The translations under genes and the position numbers were made by a program. The notes below the pieces were generated by a model. The model was not told where the DNA came from and searched no databases. It was given only the letters and a program-made list of their open reading frames with translations. Below, in pieces: positions 6,438-12,960 of a stretch of DNA of 13,168 nucleotides (positions are counted from its first letter, which is position 1; each line of letters begins with the position of its first letter). The stretch is from assembly GCA_002496475.1 (NCBI GenBank), contig DAJV01000111.1, forward strand, positions 1,480 through 14,647. Reading direction: 5' to 3'. Source of the DNA: Vulcanisaeta sp. UBA163. GTDB taxonomy: Archaea; Thermoproteota; Thermoprotei; Thermoproteales; Thermocladiaceae.

Positions 6438-6695
6438 TCATATTTCTCCCTTTATGTACTCCCTGAATTTACCAAGGGCGTTGAGTACCCTAGCAACCAT
6501 TAACTCATCACCGAATTCCATGTAGTAAACCTTCCACTTATCAAACTCCAACCTGTCACTATGTCCCAGGTAACCATGCCACCACTGCAGGGATTCCTCA
6601 ATCATCTTCATAATCCTGGCCTTATCCTCCTCACTTGGGTGAACATCATCTAAGTCCAGGATTATGATTGCAAACCTCCTCATACTCAAAACCAC
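6438..6695 (-). CDS. Hypothetical protein, 85 residues
   Basis: I do not recognise the family. A short hydrophobic strand ending in acidic residues (FAIIILDLDD) is followed by a charged helical region rich in Trp/Tyr/Met (EDKARIMKMIEESLQWWHGYLG, then KWKVYYMEFGDELMVARVLNALGKFREYIKG). The strand plus acidic end could suggest a metal- or phosphate-binding fold, but no complete motif is seen. A TATA-like TATTAATAAA lies about 25 nt upstream of the GTG at 6695. This supports either that GTG as a leaderless start or a 12-nt leader with start at the in-frame ATG at 6683 (giving 81 residues). It is convergent with the recombinase, with a 14-nt gap, and divergent from the CinA-like gene. Confidence 0.6.
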   Translation of the reverse strand: MVLSMRRFAIIILDLDDVHPSEEDKARIMKMIEESLQWWHGYLGHSDRLEFDKWKVYYMEFGDELMVARVLNALGKFREYIKGEI

Positions 6696-6715
6696 CCATT
6701 AACTAAATTGACTCA

Positions 6716-6725
6716 TTTATTAATA
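6716..6725 (-). promoter_or_regulatory. TATA box for the 85-residue protein
   Basis: On the minus strand this reads TATTAATAAA, centred 25 nt upstream of the GTG at 6695. The strong A/T match makes it one of the clearest promoters in the window. Confidence 0.55.
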
Positions 6726-6751
6726 TACCCTCGTTAACCAACCACAAAAAG

Positions 6752-6762
6752 CAATTTAATAA
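6752..6762 (+). promoter_or_regulatory. TATA box for CinA-like gene, decides its start
   Basis: AATTTAATAAG is centred about 27 nt before the ATG at 6784. The longer frame from the GTG at 6763 would start right beside this box, so the ATG is the likely leaderless start. Confidence 0.6.
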
Positions 6763-6783
6763 GTGATAAAAGCTAGGGAAGCA

Positions 6784-7578
6784 ATGAGTTATACGGCTTG
6801 GATCATATCCATAGGCAATGAATTATTGATTGGGAAGACGGTGAATACGAATGCCTCCTGGCTCGCCAAGAAATTAACGCTACTTGGCTATGACGTCAGA
6901 AGGATAATAACAATCCCCGACAATGAGGAGGATGAGGTTGAGGTATTCAGGGACGCGATTAGGAGGAGTATTAGGGTTGTGATTTCCACGGGTGGTTTAG
7001 GACCGACATTCGATGATAGGACGAGTGAGTACCTCGCCAAGGCCCTCAACAGGAGGTATATAGTTAACAACGACGCCTTGAAACTAGTCACAGAGACCTT
7101 CAAGTCAAAGGGGTTGGAATTAACGGAGCCAAGGCTTAAGCAGGCGAAAATGCCTGAGGGCGCGAAACCACTCCCAAACCCAGTTGGCACTGCGCCAGGC
7201 ATCTGGGTTGAGGAGGGCAATACGGTAATAATTGCGCTACCCGGCGTGCCCACGGAAATGATGGGCATATTCGAGAACTACGTAGAGCAAAAACTACGCG
7301 AGATGGGCCCCAGGCTTCACTTTGTTGAGAGATCAATAACTGTGAGGGGGGTACCCGAGGCTGACCTGGCCCCAATAATCGAGAGGGGCATGAAAATGAG
7401 TAACAGGGTTTACATTAAGAGTCATCCCAAGGGTCATGAGATTAGGTCACCGCTTGTCGAGATCCACGTATACGTGAGCTCAGAGGACGAGAGTGCTGCT
7501 AAGGACGAGATTAATAGAGTGATTAATTTCCTGGTGAATGCAATTAAGGGGAGGAATGGCGAGATTTTAAGTCAGTGA
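6784..7578 (+). CDS. CinA-like molybdopterin-binding-fold protein (no amidase domain)
   Basis: This 264-residue protein of the CinA N-terminal / MoCF-biosynthesis fold belongs to the archaeal group often called nicotinamide-mononucleotide-deamidase-related or competence-damage-like. It opens with the family pattern IISIGNELLIGKTVNTN (from about residue 7). The phosphate/substrate loop STGGLGPTFDD lies at about 68-78, and NPVGTAPGI and LPGVPTEM follow. Bacterial CinA has a C-terminal PncC amidase domain that is absent here, so deamidase activity should not be assumed. Such proteins may act as ADP-ribose pyrophosphatase-like enzymes or bind nucleotide cofactors. I chose ATG 6784 over GTG 6763 because of the TATA box at 6752-6762 and because the family usually starts just before the first beta-strand. 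It is divergent from the 85-residue gene. Confidence 0.85.
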   Translation: MSYTAWIISIGNELLIGKTVNTNASWLAKKLTLLGYDVRRIITIPDNEEDEVEVFRDAIRRSIRVVISTGGLGPTFDDRTSEYLAKALNRRYIVNNDALKLVTETFKSKGLELTEPRLKQAKMPEGAKPLPNPVGTAPGIWVEEGNTVIIALPGVPTEMMGIFENYVEQKLREMGPRLHFVERSITVRGVPEADLAPIIERGMKMSNRVYIKSHPKGHEIRSPLVEIHVYVSSEDESAAKDEINRVINFLVNAIKGRNGEILSQ

Positions 7579-7595
7579 TTATTATTCGATTAAAA

Positions 7596-8453
7596 TCACA
7601 TGTACTTAATTATTGAGTACTTAAGGCAATCCCCTGAATTAACCTTGTGCGGATGACCGAGCACCAATATCCTCTCTGCATCATCGTATGAAAACACCAG
7701 GTCAGGCTGGGCACCACACAGCAGTCCCAAACCCACTAATTCAGGGGTTTGCCCAGGAACAACGCTAGAGAAAACCTTCTGTATGTAGTCCCTCATTGTA
7801 CTTGACATGTTTAGGTCGAATAAGGTACTTAGCATAACCTCGTTACCCGTTAGTGTTATATCGCCTGGTTCGAAGCCGTAAGTATTCACAAAATCATCAC
7901 GTATATTGTTAAACTTACCCCTAACATTATTCAGGACGTACAGTGCGGCCTTGAATAAGTCGCTTGGGTTTGCGGTTACCTCACCATTAACGTTGTCTGA
8001 GAACCTAATACTCGCCTTCTTTGCGCAAACTACCTGCCCCATGTCCTTATCCTCAACAGACTCAACACCATTATAAATAGAAACCATGGAACCACCAACC
8101 TTAATCCCAATGGGTTCACTTGGTGATGACTGCATATAGCACTCAATACCACCCATTAGGTATGTTGGGTAGAAATTCTCATCAATACTGAAGAAACCCT
8201 TGAATGCATTCACCAGGTAATTACCTGAATCGTAATTAGGTTCCGTAACCGAGGACTGTATCAGAAAAATCCTCTTACTATTCTCCACAGTACCAAGACT
8301 AACCTGCTGAGTCTCAAAACCCGAGACACCCCTGTAAATATCCATATACCTCGAGAAGGTACTCTTGATTTCATCAGCCATATAACGTGCAGAACCTGAC
8401 AAAGCATTCATTATCTCCCTAATTATTTGCTCCTCATTCCCTGACTGAGCCAC
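7596..8453 (-). CDS. Hypothetical protein, 285 residues, orphan
   Basis: I do not recognise this family. The protein is soluble in appearance, acidic, and Ser/Asn-rich. Residues 1-45 look helical (EQIIREIMNALSGSARYMADE). A beta-rich section follows (RIFLIQSSV...GIKVGGSMVSIYNGVESVEDKD), then a helical part at about 165-230 (DLFKAALYVLNNVRGKFNNI). It ends with a short Cys/His-bearing section including GLGLLCGAQPDLVF and LVLGHPHKVNSGDC. Cysteines at 105, 143, 246 and 276 and the HPH at 267-269 could form a metal site or disulfides. No signal peptide or membrane helix is seen. It starts with GTG, supported by a TATTAATTAATA element at 8476-8488. It stands alone between the CinA-like gene (convergent, 17 nt) and the VapBC remnant. 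Its promoter sits where the missing vapC body would be expected. Confidence 0.7.
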   Translation of the reverse strand: MAQSGNEEQIIREIMNALSGSARYMADEIKSTFSRYMDIYRGVSGFETQQVSLGTVENSKRIFLIQSSVTEPNYDSGNYLVNAFKGFFSIDENFYPTYLMGGIECYMQSSPSEPIGIKVGGSMVSIYNGVESVEDKDMGQVVCAKKASIRFSDNVNGEVTANPSDLFKAALYVLNNVRGKFNNIRDDFVNTYGFEPGDITLTGNEVMLSTLFDLNMSSTMRDYIQKVFSSVVPGQTPELVGLGLLCGAQPDLVFSYDDAERILVLGHPHKVNSGDCLKYSIIKYM

Positions 8454-8475
8454 TGAATCGCCGAATAAGAATCAA

Positions 8476-8488
8476 CTATTAATTAATA
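8476..8488 (-). promoter_or_regulatory. TATA box for the 285-residue orphan
   Basis: On the minus strand TATTAATTAATAG is centred about 29 nt upstream of the GTG at 8453. It lies between the vapC remnant stop and the orphan gene. Confidence 0.5.
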
Positions 8489-8524
8489 AAGGTTTCTAGG
8501 CACACAATACTAAACGAAATTAAG

Positions 8525-8569
8525 CTAATCCTTTAGGTGCGCAATTAATATATCGGTATCAATCAGCAT
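8525..8569 (-). pseudogene. vapC: VapC (PIN-domain toxin) N-terminal remnant
   Basis: Starting at ATG 8569 the minus strand reads M-L-I-D-T-D-I-L-I-A-H-L-K-D and then TAG. This is the standard opening strand and helix of VapC toxins, including the first catalytic aspartate of the PIN nuclease (in the IDTD motif). The ATG lies inside the antitoxin's last codons (11-nt overlap), as in intact vapBC operons. Nothing resembling the rest of a PIN domain follows in any frame; the next gene's promoter begins about 40 nt later. The toxin has therefore been lost, most likely by deletion. The 14 residues could still be translated but cannot form a nuclease. Confidence 0.65.
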
Positions 8570-8765
8570 GACTCATCCTCCTAGCCCTTTCCAGAGCATC
8601 CCTAGCGGCCTCCTCAGCCTCCCTCTTCAACTCATTGATGCTCTTCTCACCCTTTATAATGCCTGACGTTGAAACCAAGGAATCCCTGGGTATGGGTATG
8701 CCAATGAAGTACTCACCAATATCTATTATAATTACCGAACCGAACTTCGCGAGTTTCCCAGGCAA
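8559..8765 (-). CDS. vapB: VapB-like antitoxin, 68 residues (orphaned)
   Basis: This small protein has an N-terminal beta-hairpin-like part (GSVIIIDIGEYFIGIPIPRDSLVS) resembling AbrB/SpoVT-type DNA-binding antitoxin domains. A helical, charged C-terminus follows (KGEKSINELKREAEEAARDALERARR), of the kind that wraps a VapC toxin. The identity is mainly supported by position: its last codons overlap the start of a VapC-like N-terminus. It starts with TTG, backed by a TATA box (GGTTAAAAATCG) at 8787-8797 with exact leaderless spacing. The frame is intact, although the partner toxin is reduced to 14 codons. It may persist as a regulator, as an anti-toxin against a VapC encoded elsewhere, or as a decaying relic. 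The antitoxin subfamily is not certain. Confidence 0.65.
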   Translation of the reverse strand: MPGKLAKFGSVIIIDIGEYFIGIPIPRDSLVSTSGIIKGEKSINELKREAEEAARDALERARRMSHAD

Positions 8766-8786
8766 CCTAATCCTATCCTTACTATC

Positions 8787-8797
8787 GATTTTTAACC
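8787..8797 (-). promoter_or_regulatory. TATA box for vapB-like gene
   Basis: On the minus strand GGTTAAAAATC is centred about 27 nt upstream of the TTG at 8765. It supports the unusual TTG start. Confidence 0.55.
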
Positions 8798-8843
8798 ACG
8801 CCCCTCATTAATCATGATTTAATCCCACTTTATTTAAATACCC

Positions 8844-9668
8844 CTATTTTCGGGCGCTCCTCCATTCGTCCTCAGCCGTGACGCAGTTTACGCCATAATT
8901 CCTGCAGAGCCTCATTATTGAGCTCAGCGTATTTACCCACCAATCCCTCGTCACTGGGTATATTGGGTTTAATTTCCCACCCATGAACCTGAGCACTATG
9001 GGCCTTGGCCTGAACCTATCAATAATAACTTGGGAATTCGTCTCCCCGGCCAGCCTTATTATTGGTTCGTAATCCTCCCTCCCATCGTTGACGCCGGGTA
9101 TTACAGGGCCTAGGAATATCCAGGTCCCAATACCCAGGTTGGCCACCCTCCTCAGTGCCGAGGCTCTTGCCATTGGGTGCGCTGCCATGGGTTCTATGGC
9201 CCTGTAGGTATTCCTCATTGTGGTTATTGTGAAGCCCACGTCAATGGAGCCACTGCACCTACCTATCACGTCTAAGTCCCTAATGATCAGTGCGGACTTC
9301 GTCTGAATACTGACGTGGTAACCCGCATTACACAATATGTCAATGGCCCTCCTGGTCAGTCTATACCTAGACTCCGCTGGTTGGTATGGGTCTGTTATTG
9401 TCGATATGCCGACAATGCCTGGCCTATACCTCCTTACATCCTTAAGCAACGCCTGTATTAAGTTGACCTTAACATAGACCACCTCACCCCACCTCTCGCC
9501 AGGCTCACCCCTGGTGAAGTCCATGGCATAGCAGTAGATACACCCGTGTTGGCAGCCAAGGTATGGATTAAGGGCGTAGTCATACTCGGGTAAGCCCGAC
9601 CTAGATAATGCTGTCTTAACCCTTATCTCCTTCACAATTATGCTGCCTGGTTTGATTGTAGTGGTCAT
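8844..9668 (-). CDS. SplB-like radical-SAM protein, partner of Nre
   Basis: This 274-residue radical S-adenosylmethionine enzyme is of the SplB-like group (COG1533 type, relatives of spore photoproduct lyase). The [4Fe-4S]/SAM motif is C39-x3-C43-x2-C46 (CQHGCIYC) preceded by the typical LNPYLGC. Further family features are the DPYQPAE segment after the second strand (ISTITDPYQPAESRYRLTRRAI), the STQT-like SIQTKS strand, and GFTITT. Spore photoproduct lyase repairs UV thymine dimers, but most members of this broad group have unknown substrates, so a lyase activity is not claimed. Its ATG follows the nre stop codon with no gap, indicating co-transcription and coupled translation. The tie to a DNA-repair gene makes a nucleic-acid role plausible. 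Cysteines near the C-terminus (RLCRNYGVNC) might bind another cluster. Confidence 0.88.
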   Translation of the reverse strand: MTTTIKPGSIIVKEIRVKTALSRSGLPEYDYALNPYLGCQHGCIYCYAMDFTRGEPGERWGEVVYVKVNLIQALLKDVRRYRPGIVGISTITDPYQPAESRYRLTRRAIDILCNAGYHVSIQTKSALIIRDLDVIGRCSGSIDVGFTITTMRNTYRAIEPMAAHPMARASALRRVANLGIGTWIFLGPVIPGVNDGREDYEPIIRLAGETNSQVIIDRFRPRPIVLRFMGGKLNPIYPVTRDWWVNTLSSIMRLCRNYGVNCVTAEDEWRSARK

Positions 9669-10910
9669 TCACTTACCGCCCAACCAATTAACCAGGCTTG
9701 ATTGCCTAGTAAGGATCCTCACCACGTATGACCTTGAGATCCATTTACTTATTGGTAATTTTAGGAAGCCAGCCACGTACTTTAGCGCGTCCTTCAGGTC
9801 GTAAAACCTCTCATGTGGGCCATTAAGCATTGCCCTAACGTTTTCCCTAACCCACCAAACACCAATGGGTAGGTTGAAGCCTGGGTAAATCTCACGCCAC
9901 AATATGACCGCGGCTTGCCTGCGCATGGTCCTTAAAGCCTCAAGGATGGCTATCCTAGCTGCGTAATAGCAGCCGCCTATTGATGGGTATTCATCACGTC
10001 CCCAGTAACCCTCATAATCAAGCTCTAGGGCAGTTTCTCCACTCCACATGTTCCATGTTGAACCAGGCCACCAAGCCTCAGCCCACTCATAAAGCCAGGT
10101 GTGTGGCGCCAATATGCCGACAAATGTATTGTCCTTAATACTTCTCACGTAAACTCTATACTCACCTATTAATGGGTAGTCATGAACCTCATTAAGCATT
10201 TTATCAGAGACTTGCTTATCAACGGCCGTTATCGACCACCTAGTTGGCACTAATCTCCTCCTCTTGCTAATGCCGAGTGTACCAACGCTCAGTAGTCTTG
10301 ATATGTGGTGAACGTCAATACCGTGGTTATACAACGTCCAAATAGCCTCAGTGGCACTTAAGTCAGTATCGCTATATACCTTATCGATTATCCTTGGTGG
10401 TGGCGGTAATGAATTTATACGCAATTTCTGTAGTGGTGATGATGGGCCGAAGGGTGGTGAGTGTTCATCAAGAACATACCTATTACTGACTGGTCTTTCG
10501 AGTATTAATTCTGAATCCACGGGGTTACTTGATAACGCCATTACCTGTATGTCATGAAGTGTCCTTGGTGGGTTTCCAGCATTCTCAACCCTAACCCTCA
10601 CTGAACCCCTGATCAGTGATAACCTAATTGATAGGAAGTCCTCGAGTTCCATGCCAAGCCAACTCCTTGGATCCTCTAGATTACTTGTATTCCCATGAAT
10701 AGGCGGTGTTGCTGGGTAAACATTAACCCCTGGGTAGCCAACACGCCCAATGAACACGCTTGGCGGTGATGAACCATCAATACGTTCCCTATTAATAACA
10801 TTCTTAAGTGTGTACTTTGCACGTAACTCGGCTAGGACTGGGCAGTAGGATAAGCCGCATAGGCCATTCTCTCCTCTACACCTGATACACAGTGCTGGGT
10901 TTATTCGCAC
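9669..10910 (-). CDS. nre: Nre family DNA repair protein with zinc motif and PCNA-binding box
   Basis: This 413-residue archaeal Nre protein belongs to the family of Haloferax volcanii NreA, whose loss causes sensitivity to mitomycin C. The N-terminus carries C8-x2-C11-x6-C18-x4-C23, a probable zinc site. Family segments follow: PPSVFIGRVGYPGVNVYP at about 49-66, a DDPxSW-like LEDPRSWLGM, RPVSNR, and later NTFVGILAPHTWLYEWAEAW. The C-terminus ends QSSLVNWLGGK, where Q403-x2-L406-x2-W409-L410 matches a PIP box, the peptide that docks onto the PCNA sliding clamp. A role at stalled or damaged replication forks, tethered by PCNA, is the likely inference. The GTG start is supported by a TATA box (CCTATATAATGCC) with leaderless spacing. 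The radical-SAM gene begins at the next base after its stop. Confidence 0.9.
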   Translation of the reverse strand: MRINPALCIRCRGENGLCGLSYCPVLAELRAKYTLKNVINRERIDGSSPPSVFIGRVGYPGVNVYPATPPIHGNTSNLEDPRSWLGMELEDFLSIRLSLIRGSVRVRVENAGNPPRTLHDIQVMALSSNPVDSELILERPVSNRYVLDEHSPPFGPSSPLQKLRINSLPPPPRIIDKVYSDTDLSATEAIWTLYNHGIDVHHISRLLSVGTLGISKRRRLVPTRWSITAVDKQVSDKMLNEVHDYPLIGEYRVYVRSIKDNTFVGILAPHTWLYEWAEAWWPGSTWNMWSGETALELDYEGYWGRDEYPSIGGCYYAARIAILEALRTMRRQAAVILWREIYPGFNLPIGVWWVRENVRAMLNGPHERFYDLKDALKYVAGFLKLPISKWISRSYVVRILTRQSSLVNWLGGK

Positions 10911-10920
10911 CTTGTAATAA

Positions 10921-10930
10921 CCAGGCCTGG
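10921..10930. promoter_or_regulatory. Palindrome CCAGGCCTGG in the nre promoter
   Basis: A perfect 10-bp palindrome sits between the nre TATA box and the start codon, overlapping the core promoter. A protein bound there would block transcription, so it could be an operator. Short palindromes also occur by chance. Confidence 0.3.
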
Positions 10931-10943
10931 GGCATTATATAGG
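10931..10943 (-). promoter_or_regulatory. TATA box for nre operon
   Basis: On the minus strand CCTATATAATGCC is centred 27 nt upstream of the GTG at 10910. It is a strong TATA match and fits leaderless initiation. Confidence 0.65.
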
Positions 10944-10976
10944 TCTTTTGTTTAACTCATCCCTTGGATGGGAAGC

Positions 10977-10986
10977 CTTTAAAAGC
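10977..10986 (+). promoter_or_regulatory. TATA box for the 96-residue gene
   Basis: CTTTAAAAGC at 10977-10986 predicts a transcription start near 11009. This is about 27 nt before the ATG at 11036, so this gene would have a 5' leader, unlike most neighbours. Confidence 0.5.
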
Positions 10987-11012
10987 TCCACGTGGACTTT
11001 AACGGGAAGTCC

Positions 11013-11039
11013 ATGGTGAGTATTCAGGTGAATCCATGA
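11013..11039 (+). other. 8-codon upstream ORF in leader
   Basis: ATG GTG AGT ATT CAG GTG AAT CCA TGA encodes MVSIQVNP. It begins a few bases after the predicted transcription start, and its stop overlaps the downstream ATG as ATGA. It could couple or tune translation of the next gene. It may be accidental. Confidence 0.3.
11027..11031 (+). promoter_or_regulatory. Shine-Dalgarno motif GGTGA
   Basis: GGTGA ends 4 nt before the ATG at 11036 and matches the crenarchaeal anti-Shine-Dalgarno. It fixes the start of the 96-residue protein and contrasts with the leaderless genes around it. Confidence 0.5.
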
Positions 11040-11326
11040 GGTGTAGTGGGGAGACCTTGGTGGCAAGTGGTTTTGGATACTTCGTAAAGCTTGTTAGGAG
11101 GAGGTGTTGGGTAAATGATGGCTTATCCATAGTCCATGTTGATCCCAAGGCTATTGGTGTTTGGAAAGATGGTGAATTAATGGAGCTTGATTATGAGTGG
11201 AAGGCTTCGTTTATTGACCATGAGTATGGCATAATAACCGTGGTGGTTAGGAATGGGCCGTTGGAGATTGTGATCAGGATAAGGAGTAATAGGATAATTG
11301 ATGCGTTCACCATGGAGATTAATTAA
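11036..11326 (+). CDS. Hypothetical protein, 96 residues
   Basis: I do not recognise this family. The protein looks all-beta: alternating strands (TLVASGFGYFVKLVRRR, LSIVHVDPKAIGVWKDGELMELDYEWKASFIDHEYGIITVVVRNGPLEIVIRIRSNRIIDAFTMEIN) with short turns, as in a small beta-barrel or sandwich. Two cysteines (C3, C24) are present, but no metal motif or membrane segment. ATG 11036 is the only good start, because the frame opens only at 11003 and a GGTGA motif lies just upstream. It is divergent from the nre operon and convergent with the permease gene, separated from the latter by one base. Function cannot be inferred from sequence. Confidence 0.65.
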   Translation: MRCSGETLVASGFGYFVKLVRRRCWVNDGLSIVHVDPKAIGVWKDGELMELDYEWKASFIDHEYGIITVVVRNGPLEIVIRIRSNRIIDAFTMEIN

Positions 11327-11327
11327 C

Positions 11328-12890
11328 TCATTCAGGTGGTATTTCCCTGAATAATGCGTTTATGTCTATACCCTCCCTACTTAACCTGTATAGTCGCATT
11401 ACGTAGTAAATTACTAGGCCCATTACGAATATTGCCATAAAGAGACCTATTATGTAGTTGTTTATTGATTGTATGAATAAGTAGTCCATTGGGTTCACTA
11501 TTTCTTCATAGGCTATCCAGGAGAGTAATGCCGTTGTGTACGTACCGAGCAACACAGTGCCCATTTTCCTCGATCTCAGACCAAGGACTATTGCAGTTAT
11601 TGTAATGATCATGAAGTACATGAAGATCGTGACTAGGGTACTCACGTCCATGGTGGCTGACAACAAAGGAACAACACCGAAATTATATATGTACATTATT
11701 ACCAGGGTTATTACCAGGTCAGTTATGTGGGCTATTACGGGAGTATGGGTACTTGGACTAACATACGCGAAGATTGATGGCAATACCCTATCAAAGGATA
11801 GGGCGAGTAGGTACCTGGCTATTTGTATTATTAGGACCGAAACAACGTTGATGTACCAGGTAAATGAACCAATGGTTATTAACCACTGAAGCACTGGGTT
11901 CTTGATGGCAAGTATGAGTAATGCCTGTGGGTATGGTGGTGGTAATGTACTTGGCCAAGAAACCCCATTGGCAATACCGTAGTATATTGCGAATAATCCA
12001 TTCAGTGCATTAGTACCCAGTGACGCCACCACTGCCCAAACACTAAGTACTAGGAATAGAACACTTATTGCATAGGTGCCAAATATAGCAATAGGCATTG
12101 CGCTACCCCTCCTGACCTCACCACCAATGGATAGTATGAAGTTCACGAAGGGAAATACATAGGCCAGGTATGGTATTAGGAATATCGTATCCGTGATTAC
12201 TCCATGACTTGGTAATACTCTTGATACTAAAACCGCTTGGTTTAACAGGTTTGGTGCAGTCGCATTTATTGAATTAATTATTTGTGGTGTGTAGGCGTGG
12301 AATAGAATTATTGTTAGTATGAATGTTATGATACCGAATAAGGAAATTGCTGAGGCTAAGTACTTACCTGCCTTTATGGATACTGCATTAACCAATATGA
12401 AGATTGTTAATATTATGGAGCTTGTCAGGAATACCAGTAATGGATTGCTCATTAATGAGTTTCCAAGAAGTATAAGGTTCGTAGTATGGTTCGAGAGGCC
12501 TATGGCTAATAATGCAGGTGCAAGTCCCGTAACTAGTCCTAGGCTTGTTAGTACGGCGTTGAAGAACATTTGGTCTATTATAAACATGAGCATGGTCGCG
12601 AAGCCAATGGATGGGTGTAGGTTCCTGGTTATGAATATGTAGTCACTGGCTGTCCTGTAGTACGTCACGCCAACCCTACTGAGTAGTATTGTGAGTGGTA
12701 GGAATAGGGCTGCGCTGGTTATTATTGCAATTATTGGGTTCCCCCTTGGGAAATTGAACATGCTTGACAATAGGAGTATAAACCCTGATTGAAAGGCCAT
12801 GAATGCAGTATTCATGAGCAGCGCTGTCCATGGTCCAATCTCCCTAACAAGCCCTGTTGACTCCCTTAAGAAGGGCCTTGGTTTATCCAC
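11328..12890 (-). CDS. APC-superfamily amino acid/polyamine permease
   Basis: This 520-residue integral membrane transporter has about 12 hydrophobic helices along most of its length. Family marks are the N-terminal GLVREIGPWTALLMN before helix 1, the conserved loop GGEVRRGSAMPIAI in the middle (compare GEI/VxxP in amino acid permeases), and the segment ARYLLALSFDRVLPSIFAYVSPSTHTPVIA after the eighth helix region, which matches the R-x-L-x-A-x-x-x-D-x-x-LP pattern of APC permeases. Substrate cannot be read from sequence; amino acids are the usual cargo. No regulatory domain is attached. The GTG start is supported by a TATA-like GGAATTAAAGGCC at 12909-12921 on the minus strand with leaderless spacing. 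It lies downstream of, but apart from, the ferritin-like gene. Confidence 0.85.
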   Translation of the reverse strand: MDKPRPFLRESTGLVREIGPWTALLMNTAFMAFQSGFILLLSSMFNFPRGNPIIAIITSAALFLPLTILLSRVGVTYYRTASDYIFITRNLHPSIGFATMLMFIIDQMFFNAVLTSLGLVTGLAPALLAIGLSNHTTNLILLGNSLMSNPLLVFLTSSIILTIFILVNAVSIKAGKYLASAISLFGIITFILTIILFHAYTPQIINSINATAPNLLNQAVLVSRVLPSHGVITDTIFLIPYLAYVFPFVNFILSIGGEVRRGSAMPIAIFGTYAISVLFLVLSVWAVVASLGTNALNGLFAIYYGIANGVSWPSTLPPPYPQALLILAIKNPVLQWLITIGSFTWYINVVSVLIIQIARYLLALSFDRVLPSIFAYVSPSTHTPVIAHITDLVITLVIMYIYNFGVVPLLSATMDVSTLVTIFMYFMIITITAIVLGLRSRKMGTVLLGTYTTALLSWIAYEEIVNPMDYLFIQSINNYIIGLFMAIFVMGLVIYYVMRLYRLSREGIDINALFREIPPE

Positions 12891-12908
12891 GTTAATGCCC
12901 GTGCTGAA

Positions 12909-12921
12909 GGCCTTTAATTCC
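12909..12921 (-). promoter_or_regulatory. TATA-like element for permease
   Basis: On the minus strand GGAATTAAAGGCC is centred about 25 nt upstream of the GTG at 12890. Confidence 0.45.
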
Positions 12922-12960
12922 TTACGGTACCGTGGGTAACAACAAGCCCGCTGAGCGGCC

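Noticed and set aside
6888..7268. 126-residue frame antisense to the CinA-like gene
   Set aside because: Fully inside a conserved coding gene, without a promoter or recognisable protein features.
11536..11889. 117-residue frame antisense to the permease (and another at 12319-12642)
   Set aside because: Both are mirror frames of hydrophobic permease codons; the permease frame is clearly the real one.
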